Numbered from the stretch's first letter, positions 1 through 11,870 are shown. The stretch: DNA of 64,000 nt from Populus alba (GCF_005239225.2 NC_133288.1:9678169-9742168); one strand, 5' to 3'. Translations and numbers: made by a program. Notes: a model not told the origin generated them from the sequence alone.

Positions 1-367
1 ACATTCTGCAAGTCTAATAAACAGTAAAGCACTGCAAGAATAACAAATATACATAAAAATAATTGAATCCGGATACATAAAAAGAAAACAAATCCTTTCC
101 CCTACTGGCCACGATCTCAAGTGCTTTTTAGTTTTATTTATTGATTCATAGCTGTGGTATTTTATTGCGTCGAGACCAAGCCTTGCTTTCTAACATTTAG
201 TGAACCTTGGACACTCTGCCAATAAAAGCAATAATTACTTCAGCATTACTCTTGGTAAATATCCACCCTACCACCTCTAATAGAATTCAAACTGCATAGA
301 AATATTCCTTAAGGACTCCACTAACACAATGCATCATGCAAGAATTTGAATTAGGGGATTAGTTTAC

Positions 368-2020
368 CTGTTCAACAAAATCAATGTAGTGAAGAGCTCC
401 ATGTATGAACTGAGTTCCACCACCAGGGAAGGTCAAGAACTCACCAGTAACCTTAATCCAGTTTTGATGACCCTTGACCTCTGCCAATTTTGTATGAGGT
501 ACATTGTGATACCATATCTACAAGACCAAACACTAAACAAAGTTACAAGACCACAAAAATCATCCTAATCTAACCATAAAGCTTCAATGATATACCTTGT
601 CTCTACTTTGAGGCCATTTTATGGGTCTTTTGTACCCTTCAGAAAGTGGGACCAAACAAGTGGGTCCAACCTCAGGACAATGTCTCTCTCTATGCTCAAA
701 GTGCCCGGTTGTATGTAATTGTCTTAAGGCCTTTTCGTTATCCAAACAAGGTATATAATCAGGACCTGAAGTGACATTACAGAGCTGCCATGTGTACCCA
801 TACATACTATCATTACCGTCCGATTCCTCCTTCCTTCTCTCCTTTTGATTCTCTGACTCTGCTGCTTGAGTTGACCATGACTTCTTTGACTCCTTTGATT
901 CTTTTGGTATTCCTGGGTTCTCGCTACCTGGAAATGCTGACTCGCCAGAGCTTGAGTCCTGCTTGGTTTCTTGGTTTGTGTTGCTATCAACCTGGGATTC
1001 TTTTTCGGCTTCTTGATGATGTGATGTTTGTTGCTGCTGCTGCATTCTCTTTTTTTTATCTTCTTCAGATACCTCATTCTGGGATTCTTGAGAAGAATTC
1101 TGAACTCCAGCATCTTCTTGTCTTTGCTCTTGTTGTTGCTCTTCATATGATTTCTCATTTTGATTAGAGTCTTGAGTGTTTTCATTGAGTCCAGTATTCT
1201 CTTGTTGTTGTCGCTGTTGTTGGTCTTCATATGATTTCTCATTTTGATTAGATTCTTGATCGTTTTCTTTGAGTCCGGTACTCTCTTGTTGTTGTTGGTC
1301 TTTTTTTGATTCTGGGTTCTGAGAATCCTGTAAATCTTTACTACTGTTTGCAACATCTTCTTGTTGTAGTTGTTGCCGCTTCTGATCTTGTCCTTCATTC
1401 TGAATTGTAGAATCCTCTGAATTACTATCATCAGTTTCAGGTACTGTAATTTGCTCTTGTTCTTGATTAGCGCTTGTTTCCTGGCTACCATCAGATTGAG
1501 AACTTTCTTGGGTGGTTTGATCAGCTATTTGGTTTTGAGTGTCTGAACTTTCTTCAGATATCTGATTTTGTCTTTCTTCCTGTTGCTGCTGCTCCTCGCC
1601 AGATCCTTCTCCCTTTAAATCCTGTGATGAGCTCTCTTGATCAGCCTTAATATCGCCATCGTCTATTTGTTTTCCGTCCTTACTTTCTTCTTTATTGTCA
1701 TTGTCATTATTGCTTTTAGGCTCATCGGATTTGATAGCATCATCAGGAAGATCTCCTGGATTGTCTTCATAAATAGGCGTATCCTTTTTGTTTCTGGATT
1801 CAGTGTTTTCTACCTCAGTGGAGGTAGAAACATCCACGTCTGCGGCCATGTTGGTGGTGGTGGATTTGGTGGCGTGATTGGTGGTTTGTGGAGTAACCTT
1901 TGAGTTGGAATTTAGCATCCAAACACCTATAACACATAATGCTATGAAGGCTATGGTGGTTATTGTTGATGTGTAAGAACTTGAGGAGGAATTACGCTTG
2001 CTGCTGCGTGGCCTCGCCAT
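368..2020 (-). CDS. PMT27: Probable methyltransferase PMT27-like, 5' part (exons 1-2; gene runs off the left edge)
   Basis: Family knowledge: plant DUF248/QUASIMODO-type putative SAM methyltransferases are type II Golgi membrane proteins linked to pectin. Exon 1 is 2020-596 (475 codons, donor GTATAT) and exon 2 is 517-368 (50 codons, acceptor TAG, donor GTAAAC), both phase 0. A possible next acceptor (TGCAG) lies at 10-6, so exon 3 may begin at about base 5. Residues 1-19 are basic and Ser-rich, 20-36 form one membrane anchor, and about 85-400 is a low-complexity Q/E/S/N-rich stem. Residues 409-475 start the conserved domain (CNVTSG, DYIPCLDNE, HFEHRERHCP, CLVPL). Exon 2 carries IWYHNVPH, KVTGEFLTFPGGGTQF and HGALHYIDF. 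The long acidic stem and the IPKES...KKSW block before the domain favour the PMT27 clade over PMT24-26. The SAM-binding half lies outside the window. The start is the only ATG that places the basic tail before the anchor. Confidence 0.92.
1141..1308 (-). repeat. 84-bp (28-residue) tandem duplication in the PMT27-like stem
   Basis: Two in-frame copies with an 84-bp period encode about residues 238-294. Each contains a TGL.EN..(Q/D)SNQNEKSYE block followed by a Q-rich run. The copies differ by only a few substitutions, so the duplication is fairly recent. It lengthens the disordered Golgi-lumen stem without touching the catalytic domain. Confidence 0.8.
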
Positions 2021-2330
2021 TTCTTTTTAGGTTTTGAACTATGTTAGTATGAGAATGTGGAAGAAATACAATTGTTTAGAATGGAATGTGAGATGTTAAA
2101 GCGAAGGAGAGGTTTCAGCTATGTTTGTGAAGAAATATTCCAAGGTAGAATGCATCAAAGATCCAAGAGAGTCGGAGAAGGGAATTTGTTATAGTGCGGA
2201 GAAAGTAGCAAAACAAGAGCTGAGAATCATGAGCCCAATATCATGATGCTTGGGTAGCATTTTTAGTGGGATATCTTGATAATAATAAAAACAAGTTGCA
2301 ACAACAATAAATAAATATATAATTTATAAC
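2021..2330 (-). promoter_or_regulatory. Presumed 5' leader and proximal promoter of the PMT27-like gene
   Basis: This stretch lies directly upstream of the start codon and has more mixed composition than the A-rich repeat that follows from about 2330. I see no unmistakable TATA box or known element, so the assignment rests on position only. Confidence 0.4.
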
Positions 2331-3420
2331 ATAAAAAAAAAAAAAAAATCCAAGCCCATGTGGTTAGGATATCAAATTTGTGACTTGATCATAATAATTT
2401 TTATTGAAAATAAACTGAATAAAATTATGAAATTCAATTTCAAAAGTAAAACTAGAAAAAAATTAATTAAAAAAATCAACAAAACAAATCCATGTTAACT
2501 CAGGTTAACTTGGTAACCTTGTGACCATGAGCACAAGATTGAGATAACTCTATAGGAAGGAAAGTCAGAAAAATAAAAGCATAAAAATCAATTCCTGATA
2601 AATTAAATATTGAAAGATAAAAATAATTTAAAAAAAATAATAATAAAAAAAAAAGCAAAGTTAACTCATGTTAACCTTTGAAACACATGAGCACATAATT
2701 AATGTGGTAAAAGGCAAACTCTGAGAATTAACAAAGCAAAATTATAAATAAATAAAATGCTAGGGGGATAAAATTTAAAACAAATGGCAATAAAAAAAAA
2801 AGCTCTAAAAAAAAAAGAAATAACAAAAAAAAAAAGGTAACTAAATTTGATATAAAAATAATTTGAAATCAAATGTTAAGGGATTAAATTAAAAAATAAA
2901 TTCAATTAGAAAAGGGATAATAAAAATAAAAATAAATCAAAAGAAAGAGAGAAAAATTTAATATAAAAATTAAATAAAACCAAATAATAAGGGAAAATTG
3001 AAGAAAAAATCAATAAAAAATACTAAAAATAAAAAAAATAGCAATCAAAATAATGCAGATCAAATTTGATACAAAAAGAAACTAAAAGGACACATTTACT
3101 TTTAGCAAGGCTAAGAGAGAAAAAAAGGGGAGGAGGAAAAAAAAATACATCAGAACTCAACCACTACTTTGCTGCCAACACACGTGGCACCACTACAAAG
3201 ACCACAATGAGCCGCTACCAATGCCTCCCTAGAAAGCAGTATTTGAACATGGAATGATGCTACACGTGCTGCTTAAAAGACATAAGTGTCACTTACTCGC
3301 GGGCACATGTTTCATACACGCCAACAACTCTTTTTAATTAATAAAAATATCAAATCACTTTGATCCAACATGTTAATAATAATAATAAATAATATAAAAA
3401 AGCCTAGCAATACGCAAATA
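2331..3420. repeat. AT-rich dispersed repeat, copy 1 (TE-derived, probably LTR-retrotransposon non-coding part)
   Basis: A long A-rich body has recurring pieces such as gttaactcatgttaacct and ggattaaattgaaaa-like units. It is followed at about 3150-3330 by a GC-richer end with CACGTG and ACACGTGGCA. A second segment with the same layout lies at 10181-11110. No coding capacity or clear terminal repeats were seen. The LTR origin is inferred from layout only. Confidence 0.45.
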
Positions 3421-3859
3421 CCTGTAGTTACAGGTTTCATTTTTTTTTTGTTTTCAAGGGTATGAAAATCTTTACATTGTTCCTAAAAAATATAAAATGA
3501 TCAAATTGACCCCAATAAACATATTAACTAAATTTTCTTTTAAGGATAATATATTATTTTTACTATGCTCTTGAAAAGTCAAAAGATTATCCCTTTGCAT
3601 AATGACTTCTTTAAAATGACCAAATTATCCCCCAGAACAATTCATATTTTTTTTGTTAAAAGGGCAAACATGTAATTACATTATTAAGGTGAATAATAAT
3701 TTTCTATGTGTATAATGACTTTTCATTGTAATATAAACTCAAGCTTCCTTGTAGGAACTGAGTACTTAAGTTAGGGAAAACTTTTGATTAATTAGGGCAA
3801 ATCCCAAATCAAACATGAGATTCTATGGCCATCTAGTAAGTTGAATTGAACTAAGCATG
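3421..3859. other. AT-rich intergenic stretch
   Basis: No gene is visible. The sequence holds diffuse repeats of the type aaaatgaccaaattatccc, probably decayed transposon DNA. Confidence 0.4.
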
Positions 3860-4200
3860 ATAACTTACTCAAAAGTTAGGATAAATTGCATTTTTCACAC
3901 AACTCCATAATCATCTTTTCATTGAGATTTTAGGCATGGTTTGTTATTATAGTCTCCAAATAATTGTATCAATAAATTAGGTGTTGTTTTAACAAATCGC
4001 TTTTGACTATATTCTAAAGTATATACATAAAATAGATAATCAATTGCTACTAGGATGAGGTGATGCCCATTACTTGTTTTTGGGTTAATTAGTCTAATGA
4101 CATCCAATCCCTACATTAAAAATGGTTGTGGTAACACTACGTTATAAATTGTTGAGGCGTCATTGTTGGACTCATTTAAGCCTAGTTGATGACCCATATA
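3860..4200 (-). mobile_element. Decayed Ty3/gypsy integrase core fragment
   Basis: On the minus strand, 4107-3919 reads MDVIRLINPKTSNGHHLIL followed by VAIDY. This matches the start of the Ty3/gypsy integrase catalytic core, whose typical form is G(M/I)D.IGPI.PK.SNGH.(F/L)ILVAIDYF. After a decayed stretch, a GDYNNK block recalls the conserved DN.(T/N)NLNNK. A frameshifted MIMELCEK near 3880 recalls the MM.ELCE motif. Upstream, 4108-4190 resembles the linker before the core but is interrupted. Stops and frameshifts show it is dead. No LTRs or reverse transcriptase were found nearby, so it is a fragment. Confidence 0.7.
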
Positions 4201-4674
4201 AAAAGATCTCTTTTTTTTTTTCCAACAATACACCATCACCCATTAGGATTTATAAACTCAAATGATTACTATTTACTTAGATCACAATATTTTGTTTTTT
4301 TCTTTTATCACCATGCAAGTGATAGACACACACACACATCCATGTACCATAAAAATAGGACGAACACCTTTATTTTCATAATATAGTATTTTGATCTTAT
4401 GATTTTCTTTCTTTTCCCTCACGGTAAACACAAACATATACATGGATACACCAAAAAAAAAAAAAACAACCTTTAGGCTTCATCTCTCCTACAATTTTGC
4501 TAACTTAAGTATTATAGGGTCCTCTAATTGTAATAGAGAATTTGTTTTATAGGTGCTTATGATTCTAAAAAAATTTCAAAATCAATAGTCCATTTATATT
4601 GTTTTTTTCATGTAGAAATACATTAATCTATTAGGGTTTTCTTTAAACCTCATCACCCACATCTTAGGGTAGTG

Positions 4675-4733
<59 letters not shown>

Positions 4734-5271
4734 TGAGGAAATGTTATGTTGGTGTTCTTAGTTTTGTTCCATTAATTAAAACTATCTAATGACATATATG
4801 GTGTTAGGGCAAGCATTCATCAAAATGTCAATATTATTAAGGTATGATGAGTTTTTATTAGGCAAAGTGAAGATATGTTTGCAACTTATATATAAAGGTT
4901 TAACATGTATATGGTTATTGGATACCTTAGCCTCTATTGCATTGAGTTTTGATATATTGAAAAGTAAAAGGTCTTATTGGGTTAGGTAGCATTATTGTCT
5001 TATATTTTTGTAACATCTTATGTTTGTGATTTTGGAAAAATCTATTTTATTATTATTATATACTTTTATCCAATTGGATTGAATTGATGAAAGGAATTGG
5101 GATTTTCAAATCCTTTAAGGCTAATCAACTTTTGGATACATAATAATATTTTTATTTGTTTATATAAAAATATTTTCATAAGATATTGGAGACAGATTTT
5201 AGTGTGATGCTTACCATATCATTATGATAAATATCATTGAAAATTCCAGATAGTTGCACCAATCAAAATGA
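4201..5271. other. AT-rich intergenic stretch
   Basis: It holds the long AT microsatellite and an isolated 66-codon ORF at 4789-4989 (+) with no recognisable motif. Nothing else was identified. Confidence 0.4.
4677..4731. repeat. (AT)n microsatellite, about 27 units
   Basis: Uninterrupted AT dinucleotides, likely polymorphic in length. Confidence 0.97.
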
Positions 5272-6048
5272 CCATGTTTGTTTGTTGAAAAATATTATCC
5301 TAAAAACTACTTTCTCAAGTTTATGTACATTGTGAAAAATTGGTCAATGAAATTAACTTTCCATTCAATTAAAAACATTATTTTAGATGGAGGAAAATTT
5401 TTTCCATTTTAAAAGAGTAAAAAACACTTTCCATAAAGGACCAAAAAAACTAAAGGGGTACAATACTTCGTTATTCTTATATACATATATAATACTTTCA
5501 AATATAATATTATTATAAAATAATAAATTAATAATATATTTATATATGAAATAAAATCTTAGGATATATTAATATACAATATAAAAGTATTAATTTGATA
5601 TATTCAAGTATATAATACTTTAATTTAGATAATATTGCTAGAAAATATATTTGAATGCAAAACATGTTATATCATACAATAATAATAAATTAAATCAAAA
5701 TAAATTGAGTTATAAAAGTAGGATACCATAGAAAAGAAATTCAATTTCAATGTTCTCCAAACACCAAAAAACATGTTTCATAAAAATAAAAAATATATAT
5801 ATACTATTTTCAAAAAGTTAATAACTTAAAATGAATTATTTTTCAATTTATTTTCTTTGATATGTCCAAAGACCATAAAATGATTATCAACTCATTTTTC
5901 ATTAAAAAAATGAAAAGTAATCCATTTCCCCATAAATCATTTTTTCATGACTTCGCCAAATATAAAAAAAAATTATTTTCTAGGAATTTAGTTTTTTTAA
6001 ACATTATTTTCTAAAGAGAAAACTACTTTTCAGTAAACAAACAAAAGA
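5272..6048. mobile_element. Non-autonomous terminal-inverted-repeat element
   Basis: The left end (ccatgtttgtttgttgaaaa) and the reverse complement of the right end (cttttgtttgtttactgaaa) align, giving imperfect inverted ends around 0.78 kb of AT-rich non-coding DNA. The same end module (GTTTGTTTR.TGRAAA) bounds 26913-27694. No transposase is present. Superfamily is uncertain; MITE-like is an inference. Confidence 0.5.
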
Positions 6049-6159
6049 TTAATAGCCTCTTGGTTTATTGATGCTTTATTCATAAATCTAGGAGTGAATT
6101 CCATGAGTGGACTAGAGGAGTACAAAAAAAAGAAAAAGAAAAAGAAAAAGAAAATTTCC

Positions 6160-7735
6160 CTTAATATCATATAGTTTGGTCGAAATTATATTTGCCTATC
6201 AAGTTTTGAGAAATTATAGTTTGCATCCTAAACTTCCGTGCAAAAGTAACAATTTACATTTTTTTTATATGAAGCACTAAAAAAAAATCATTAAAAATTA
6301 TCTAATTATTTACAAGTTTTTTATTTTTTTCATTTAATTACTAAGAAGCTCTTATATTACGTATTAAAATTTTTCCATTGAATAAATAAAGTTTAGCTTC
6401 CACCTTCCTTTCCCCTTGATCTACCATCTTCAACCATAAATCCACAACCCATTTCAGATATACACTATATTTTATCCATACGCTATGCAATTTTGGTGTG
6501 GAGTTGTTGATCCATATAAAAAATGCTTGGGGTTCTATGAATTTGATTTCCTGGCATGAATTGACAATTTTATTTTTTTCAAATCTCTTTTTATCTCATA
6601 TAATAGGGCGAATAGAGTTTTGAACTTGATCAATAAAATGTAAACAATCTTAAAATGAAATAGAAAGGCAATGACTTAGTTAAAGAGTCTTTATCCACTA
6701 AGAGTTATGAAGAAAAAAATTTAGGTTTGGGATGTTATCAATTCTTTCTAGAACCCTTTCCAGGGTAGTTTTGCCAATTTAAGGCATTATTGGAAGTGGA
6801 GTTTTCTTCTTTTATCGGATTATTTAATTGATCAAAGTGGTAAGAATAGAAATGTCTAGCTTCAACTCGAAAGCCCAACCCACACTAGAAAGATGGTGCT
6901 GGTACAAATGGACCATTGGAGGGATCATGAAAAGCAATGGTAAGGAATGAGAAAGTGATTGATGTGGAGGATGATAACTTTGCTGGAGGAACACATACAT
7001 ATATGAAGTATAAGTAAAGAGACATTCCTGGTTTTGATGAGTATTTGATAGATTTTATGATTTTCTCTAGAAAGGCTAGATAAGAGGTGGATTTTATAGA
7101 GAATCAAAGAGATAATTGAAAAAATTAAGGTGTCTTTCTAAGCTTTGATTTGGGGTTTTTTTTAAGGCTTTTGAAAAAAATATAACTAATTACTTTTTTA
7201 GAAAAGGGTGAGATTCCAAACATAAGAAAAGAAAAAATTGATTAAAAGCACTAGATTTTTGTTTCAATTCGGGTTTAGATCATTAGGAAAATAGAGAGAA
7301 AATGATATTTGAAAAGAGATAAATTGTATTTGGAGGAGAGAATTTTTTTTTTATTTGGCTTTTGTTTGAGTTTCTGATATATTATATATAAGGGTAATTT
7401 AGTTTTTTTTTTTTATCCAATTTGATAATTTATATTGACCAAGAATGTAAATTATAATTTTAAAAAACTCGGTAAGTACAATTTTTTTTTATTAACGTAA
7501 ATGTCCGGGTTTGCTTGCGCGCACCTCGACTAATCCTAATCCTACGGGGCCTGAAGTTAATGACCATGTAAGTCTCTAATAACCATTATATTAGCAATTA
7601 CAAGGCTCGAACTTGAGACCACAAGGAAAGTAAACTTTTTGATCTCAAACTTTTATAACTGGGACACCTACTAGATGGTCAAGTAAGTACACTTTTAATT
7701 GAGCTATTGAATGCTAGGAGTAAAAATGATTTTTA
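6160..7735. mobile_element. Inverted-repeat-bounded element, interrupted by a SINE
   Basis: The sequence at about 6160-6235 aligns to the reverse complement of 7400-7480 plus 7692-7735, once the SINE at 7481-7682 is removed. The shared pattern runs through (T/C)AAGTTTT..AAATTATA(G/A)TTT(G/A)CAT. The arms therefore face each other across about 1.2 kb. A purine run of AAAAAG units (6124-6154) lies just outside the left arm. The 60-codon minus-strand ORF inside has no family features. Confidence 0.5.
7481..7682 (-). mobile_element. tRNA-derived SINE (Salicaceae-type), young full copy
   Basis: On the minus strand the element starts near 7682 with a degenerate pol III A-box region (about 7645-7680). 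It has a clear B-box-like AAGTTCGAGCC at about 7600. The conserved 3' body reads TTAACTTCAGGCCCCGTAGG, then TCGAGGTGCGCGCAAGC, then CCCGGACA. It ends in an A-tail (T-run at 7482-7490). The 9-bp sequence GTAAGTACA occurs at both 7472-7480 and 7683-7691, a perfect target-site duplication. CpG sites remain, so the copy is recent. The SINE class is secure; the named subfamily (SaliS-like) is from memory. Confidence 0.8.
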
Positions 7736-7863
7736 AAAAAAGTGAAAGATGACTTGTTATGGAGATATACGTATAGTGGTTCCTAAAACAAAATATGCCT
7801 TAACTTCTAAGGTATTGTGAATAAACCTATTAAAGTGAGCTTTTCACTGGAATTACTTTGGTT

Positions 7864-7953
7864 GACTGCATAGCTTAAGAAAATTGATACCATTGAAGGA
7901 AAGAAAATGACTGCATAGCTTAAGAAAATTGATACCATTGAAGGAAAGAAAAT
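7864..7953. repeat. Exact 45-bp tandem duplication
   Basis: Two adjacent identical units start at 7864 and 7909, each beginning gactgcatagcttaagaaaa. The identity points to a recent event. No gene overlaps it. Confidence 0.92.
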
Positions 7954-8890
7954 AAAATAAAAACTTCATCATTGTCTATCTATTTTCTATATCCAATGGT
8001 ATAACGGATACAATTAAAAGTGTATTCTACAGCTATAATGCATGGATTGCTTATACAATTAAAAGTTTTGTGAAAAACTTAAACACATATGAGGTCTTTT
8101 TTACTGTCTATGTAGATAAAAAAAAGTACAAAATTAAATTTTGCTACCAAGTTGTAAAAAGGAAAAACAAATAGATAAAATTTTTTTATTAAATGCTTTG
8201 AATCACAATGTCTTAACATGCGTTTATGATAAGTGTTTTTTACCTAAATCAATTGAAAGCTCATATCATGAACTTTAGTTTAAGTATATATATAAAAGGT
8301 ATAAAACCAGAAAAATCAAGAAAATCATCTTTTATACCTGATGAACCCATATTAAAACCATTCAAGTTATTCAAAAGTTTATAATAACAAAGAAGATGAA
8401 TTGTGTTTTATTTGATCTCTCATTGTTTTCAATTAAGTACTCTTTCTTAATAAAATTATGAAATTAAGTTATACAATAATATTTCTTTAAGAAATAGAAA
8501 ATAATTAAGAATATAAATTTGAAGTACATGGAGAAAATAACATATATTATATTTTTTATATAAAATTTTAATTTAACTGTTATTAGGATACAAGTTTTCT
8601 AAATTTAATTTCAATCAATAAAATTTTTTTTTAAAATTGATAGCAAGTTGAAAAGGAAAAAAAAATGCTATAAAAAGTATGCAAATTCTGAGTTAGGTAT
8701 TTTTTATGTATATATGATCTATTACTATTTATGTTCAACTTGCCACCAACTGCAACGTTATTGATTGCAAATATTTGAACGTACGTAAGAAGTTGTACTG
8801 ATTTTTTTTTTTTTCCAGATGCCCTCACATGTATCTTCAACTATCGTCCAGTTATAACTTGAAATTAAAGAATTTATTCTAATGATAACT
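7954..8890. other. AT-rich intergenic stretch
   Basis: No gene, RNA or recognisable element is visible. Short ORFs here are compositional. Confidence 0.5.
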
Positions 8891-8894
8891 GAAA

Positions 8895-8972
8895 ACTTAC
8901 ATGATTAACTTATATGATTATTAATTTTAAGATCTATAAAATTAATCAAGATATACACAAGCTAGCCCGCGC
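8895..8972 (+). mobile_element. Decayed SINE 3' fragment
   Basis: It aligns without gaps to the 3' body of the SINE at 7481-7682, from ACTTACATG to CACAAGCTAGCCC. Nearly all differences are C-to-T or G-to-A. It lacks the 5' tRNA-like head. Confidence 0.65.
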
Positions 8973-8979
8973 GCGCGTG

Positions 8980-8982
<3 letters not shown>

Positions 8983-9022
<40 letters not shown>
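8983..9022. repeat. (AT)n microsatellite, about 20 units
   Basis: Uninterrupted AT dinucleotides directly after a short CG-alternating run at 8968-8977 (gcccgcgcgcgcg). Confidence 0.95.
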
Positions 9023-9025
<3 letters not shown>

Positions 9026-10180
9026 CCATTTTTATGTGATGTGATTAATTAATTTGGAACTGATAGCGAAAGCCAGCTAATTCTCTGACTCTTTTCCTGG
9101 AAGAGAAGTTGCTAAATTGGTTCTCTGGAATTTTTAACGACGTGATGATATATTGACCATGTTTGTGTAACAGCTCAACGTTTATGTCTACAGGAATCAA
9201 TACTTTTCTTGAAAATGAAAGGCTTCTGATCAGAGTTTTTCTCATCAAAGGTTGCAACTTGCTATTTTGAACTCTTTTTTCTTTTCCTTTTTGAGATAGA
9301 CGGGGCAAAGGTGAGAAATTATTTGAACTCTTCAAAGTTCTTTAATTAATTATCATTTTCTCATGTCTGTAATGACATATAGAAATTAAAAATTATTTAG
9401 TTAAAACTTCCTTAAAAAACCAGAGTAAAAAATCCAAGAAATGGCGGGAATTAAAGCAATAAAAATCTTATGATTCTACAATAATGGTGGAAGTCTTTTA
9501 AATTAAGTTATATAGATGGTAATGCTTCCTAAGCTGGGGATAAAAAAAAAAAAAAAAAAAAAAAAAGAAGCCTGGACAAGTGCAAAAATTAAGGTATAAA
9601 GATAGCGCCTAGCGTGCTTCGTATTGAAAAGATTGTGATATAAATCTTGGATGTAGAAACAAGGCTAGAGGGAGAGAAAACAAACACGTTATGCTACATG
9701 TATTTTCTACATCATGGTGTTTTTTTTTTTTTTTTTTTTAATGAATTCAACTCCTACATTTTATAGTAATGTGGACGATTGTGAAAAAAAGAAGAAGATA
9801 TCAATGGCTTATATATTATAATTAGTTATTTGACAGGCTTTTTTGATATATTATTTTACATACAAAAATCAAATTTATAAATAAAAAAACTTATGCAAAA
9901 ATTTAATTAAATATATCGATAATCATCTATATAAATAAACAAAAAAATTCGTTAACAATAACTAAAAGAAAACTGAAAGAAAATTGAGAAATGGATGTAT
10001 ATCAAGATATTTAATCCTGTAAAATAAGATATTTACATGTATGTGTCTACTAAATTTTTTTTTATTAAAATCAATAAAATATAATAGAAAAATAAACACA
10101 TATGAAACTAATTGAATAGAATAAAAGAATATTATGCAAGGCCAAACATATTAAAAATGTTATTTCAAAATAAATTTTTT
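9023..10180. other. AT-rich intergenic stretch with one unexplained ORF
   Basis: A 96-codon minus-strand ORF (9335-9045) has a normal amino-acid mix but no motif I recognise, and lies alone. The rest holds A- and T-runs (9542-9566, 9720-9739) and no identifiable element. Confidence 0.4.
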
Positions 10181-11110
10181 TTATAGAATAAAGCTCATTT
10201 GTATAAAATAAAACAATTCTTCAAAAATTAAATACAAACAAAAAAAATTTTGTTTTAAAAAAAAATCTTGATTCAAGAAAGGTCTGCAAAACCCGTAGCC
10301 TATGTCATGAGACCGAGATAAATCAATAAAAAATAAATTGAAAATAACCACAAAATCAATCTTAAAAAAAACATAATATAGAATGAGAAAATCATAAAAT
10401 AAAATGAGAAAAAACCTATCAAACTGCATTAGCTTTTCAAACCCGTTACCCGTTTCATTAAATCAAAAGCACCACAAATAGAAAAATTATTAAATTCAGT
10501 CCTCAACAAATCAAGTGTTGAAGGATAAAACCAGAAAAAAAAAATCAATCACAAAAAAAAAATTATAATTAAATGAATGAGGATGAAAATCAAAATAAAA
10601 AGTAAATTAGAGGACATCAAAAAATATTTTATTAGAGGATTAAATTGAAAAGAAAATCAAAAGAATGAGGTCTAAATTGAAAAAAAAAATAAACTTGAAC
10701 AAAAAAGCCAAAGAAAAAAATCATAAATAAAAATAACAAGGATCAAGTTGGAAAAAAATAATATATGAAAAATTATAATTTACAAAGTAAATTGAAAACA
10801 TAAAAAAAAAATATAAAAAGGCCAAGGATGAAAACAAATAAAAAAAAAACATAAGAAGTGAAAATTGAAAAATCAAAAGAAAAAGAATAAATGTATACTT
10901 TTTCTGGACGAGAGCAAGAAAATATAAGGAAAAAAAAAATAACTACCATTAATAAGCCGTTTATCTTCCCCACTATGTACCACATAATTAGAAAGAAGAT
11001 ATGGTGGTGCTTCTAAAGAAACGATGAAAATATAAGTTGGGCTATCAAATGGTGTTGCATGTATCATCCATGTGTGCTTATGTGTAATAAACATGCACCA
11101 ATAATTTTTT
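10181..11110. repeat. AT-rich dispersed repeat, copy 2
   Basis: Its layout resembles 2331-3420: an A-rich body with gaggattaaattgaaaa and gaggtctaaattg units, then a less AT-rich end at about 10950-11100. Several ORFs here are read from low-complexity DNA and are not believable genes. Probably a non-coding retrotransposon part. Confidence 0.4.
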
Positions 11111-11654
11111 TAAATAAAAAATATTTATCAAGTTAAAAATACCATAATGTTCTTTATGGGCCTGGTATTACCAAAAACATAAGTGTGAAAGGACACAAAT
11201 GCTTCTAAAAATTATGTTTTTTTTTTTTCTTTTATAAGAGTAAGATATATTTTTATTGTATTCTAAGAAGCGAATAACCAAAAAGGAGCTCTATTTTTTT
11301 TTTTTTTTCACTTTAGAGGTAAGTAAGTATTTTTAATATTTTTAATAACTAATAAATCTCTTAAAACTACAAAACCTTTTATTTTTTCAGTTCAAGAGCA
11401 AGAATATAATTTTATTATAGAAATTTATAATTAAGAAACTCACGTTGTATATATCTTGGTAATTAGTTTGTAGTATTAAATGTGAATTATATCCATGATT
11501 GATAACGTATTTGCATAAAAGAAGAATAACACGACGATGACGATGTTCATGGATCTGGGAAGTGACATTCAAATCCGAGTCTTCAACATTGAATAAAACT
11601 TGGGATCGCCGCAGGAAAGTGCTAGGGGTAAGTGTGGATATATATAGTCGAAAG
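11111..11654. other. Intergenic stretch
   Basis: AT-rich with T-runs at 11218-11229 and 11296-11309. A 61-codon ORF (11572-11387, minus) has no family features. Confidence 0.4.
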
Positions 11655-11870
11655 AGGGCTATTTCTGTTTGGAAGTGTAATTTTAGTTATTTTTTTATTT
11701 AAAAATATATAAATATAATATATATTTTTTATTTTTATAAAATTATTTTTAATAGTAGCTTATCAAAATAATAATAAAAATATTAATTTAAAGTAAATAA
11801 AATAATTATTTAAAAAAACAATTTTTCTTTTAAAAAAATACTTTTAAAATATTAAAATAAATAGTTCATA
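11655..11870. mobile_element. AT-rich MITE-like element, family B, copy 1
   Basis: It carries the family layout: aaaatatat(t)aa(a)ata, a ttttttatttt block, (t)aaaattattttt(g/a)ata, a central attaatttaaag, then aaatacttttaaaat at the right end. The same order recurs at eight further sites in this window. Confidence 0.55.

Noticed and set aside
724..1491. 255-codon minus-strand ORF inside PMT27-like exon 1
   Set aside because: It is the Q-rich stem read in another frame, giving Lys/Asn-rich nonsense. The main frame has the family domain.
790..1903. Plus-strand ORFs opposite PMT27-like exon 1
   Set aside because: Antisense shadows of the coding frame with no own features.
4789..4989. 66-codon plus-strand ORF next to the AT microsatellite
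   Set aside because: No motif, no flanking gene signals; taken as chance in AT-rich DNA.
7481..7682. Possible functional tRNA gene
   Set aside because: The boxes belong to a SINE with a long non-tRNA body and A-tail. No cloverleaf is preserved here or at the other SINE sites.
10181..10985. Minus-strand ORFs rich in Phe/Ile/Tyr
   Set aside because: Read from an A-rich repeat; low-complexity translation.
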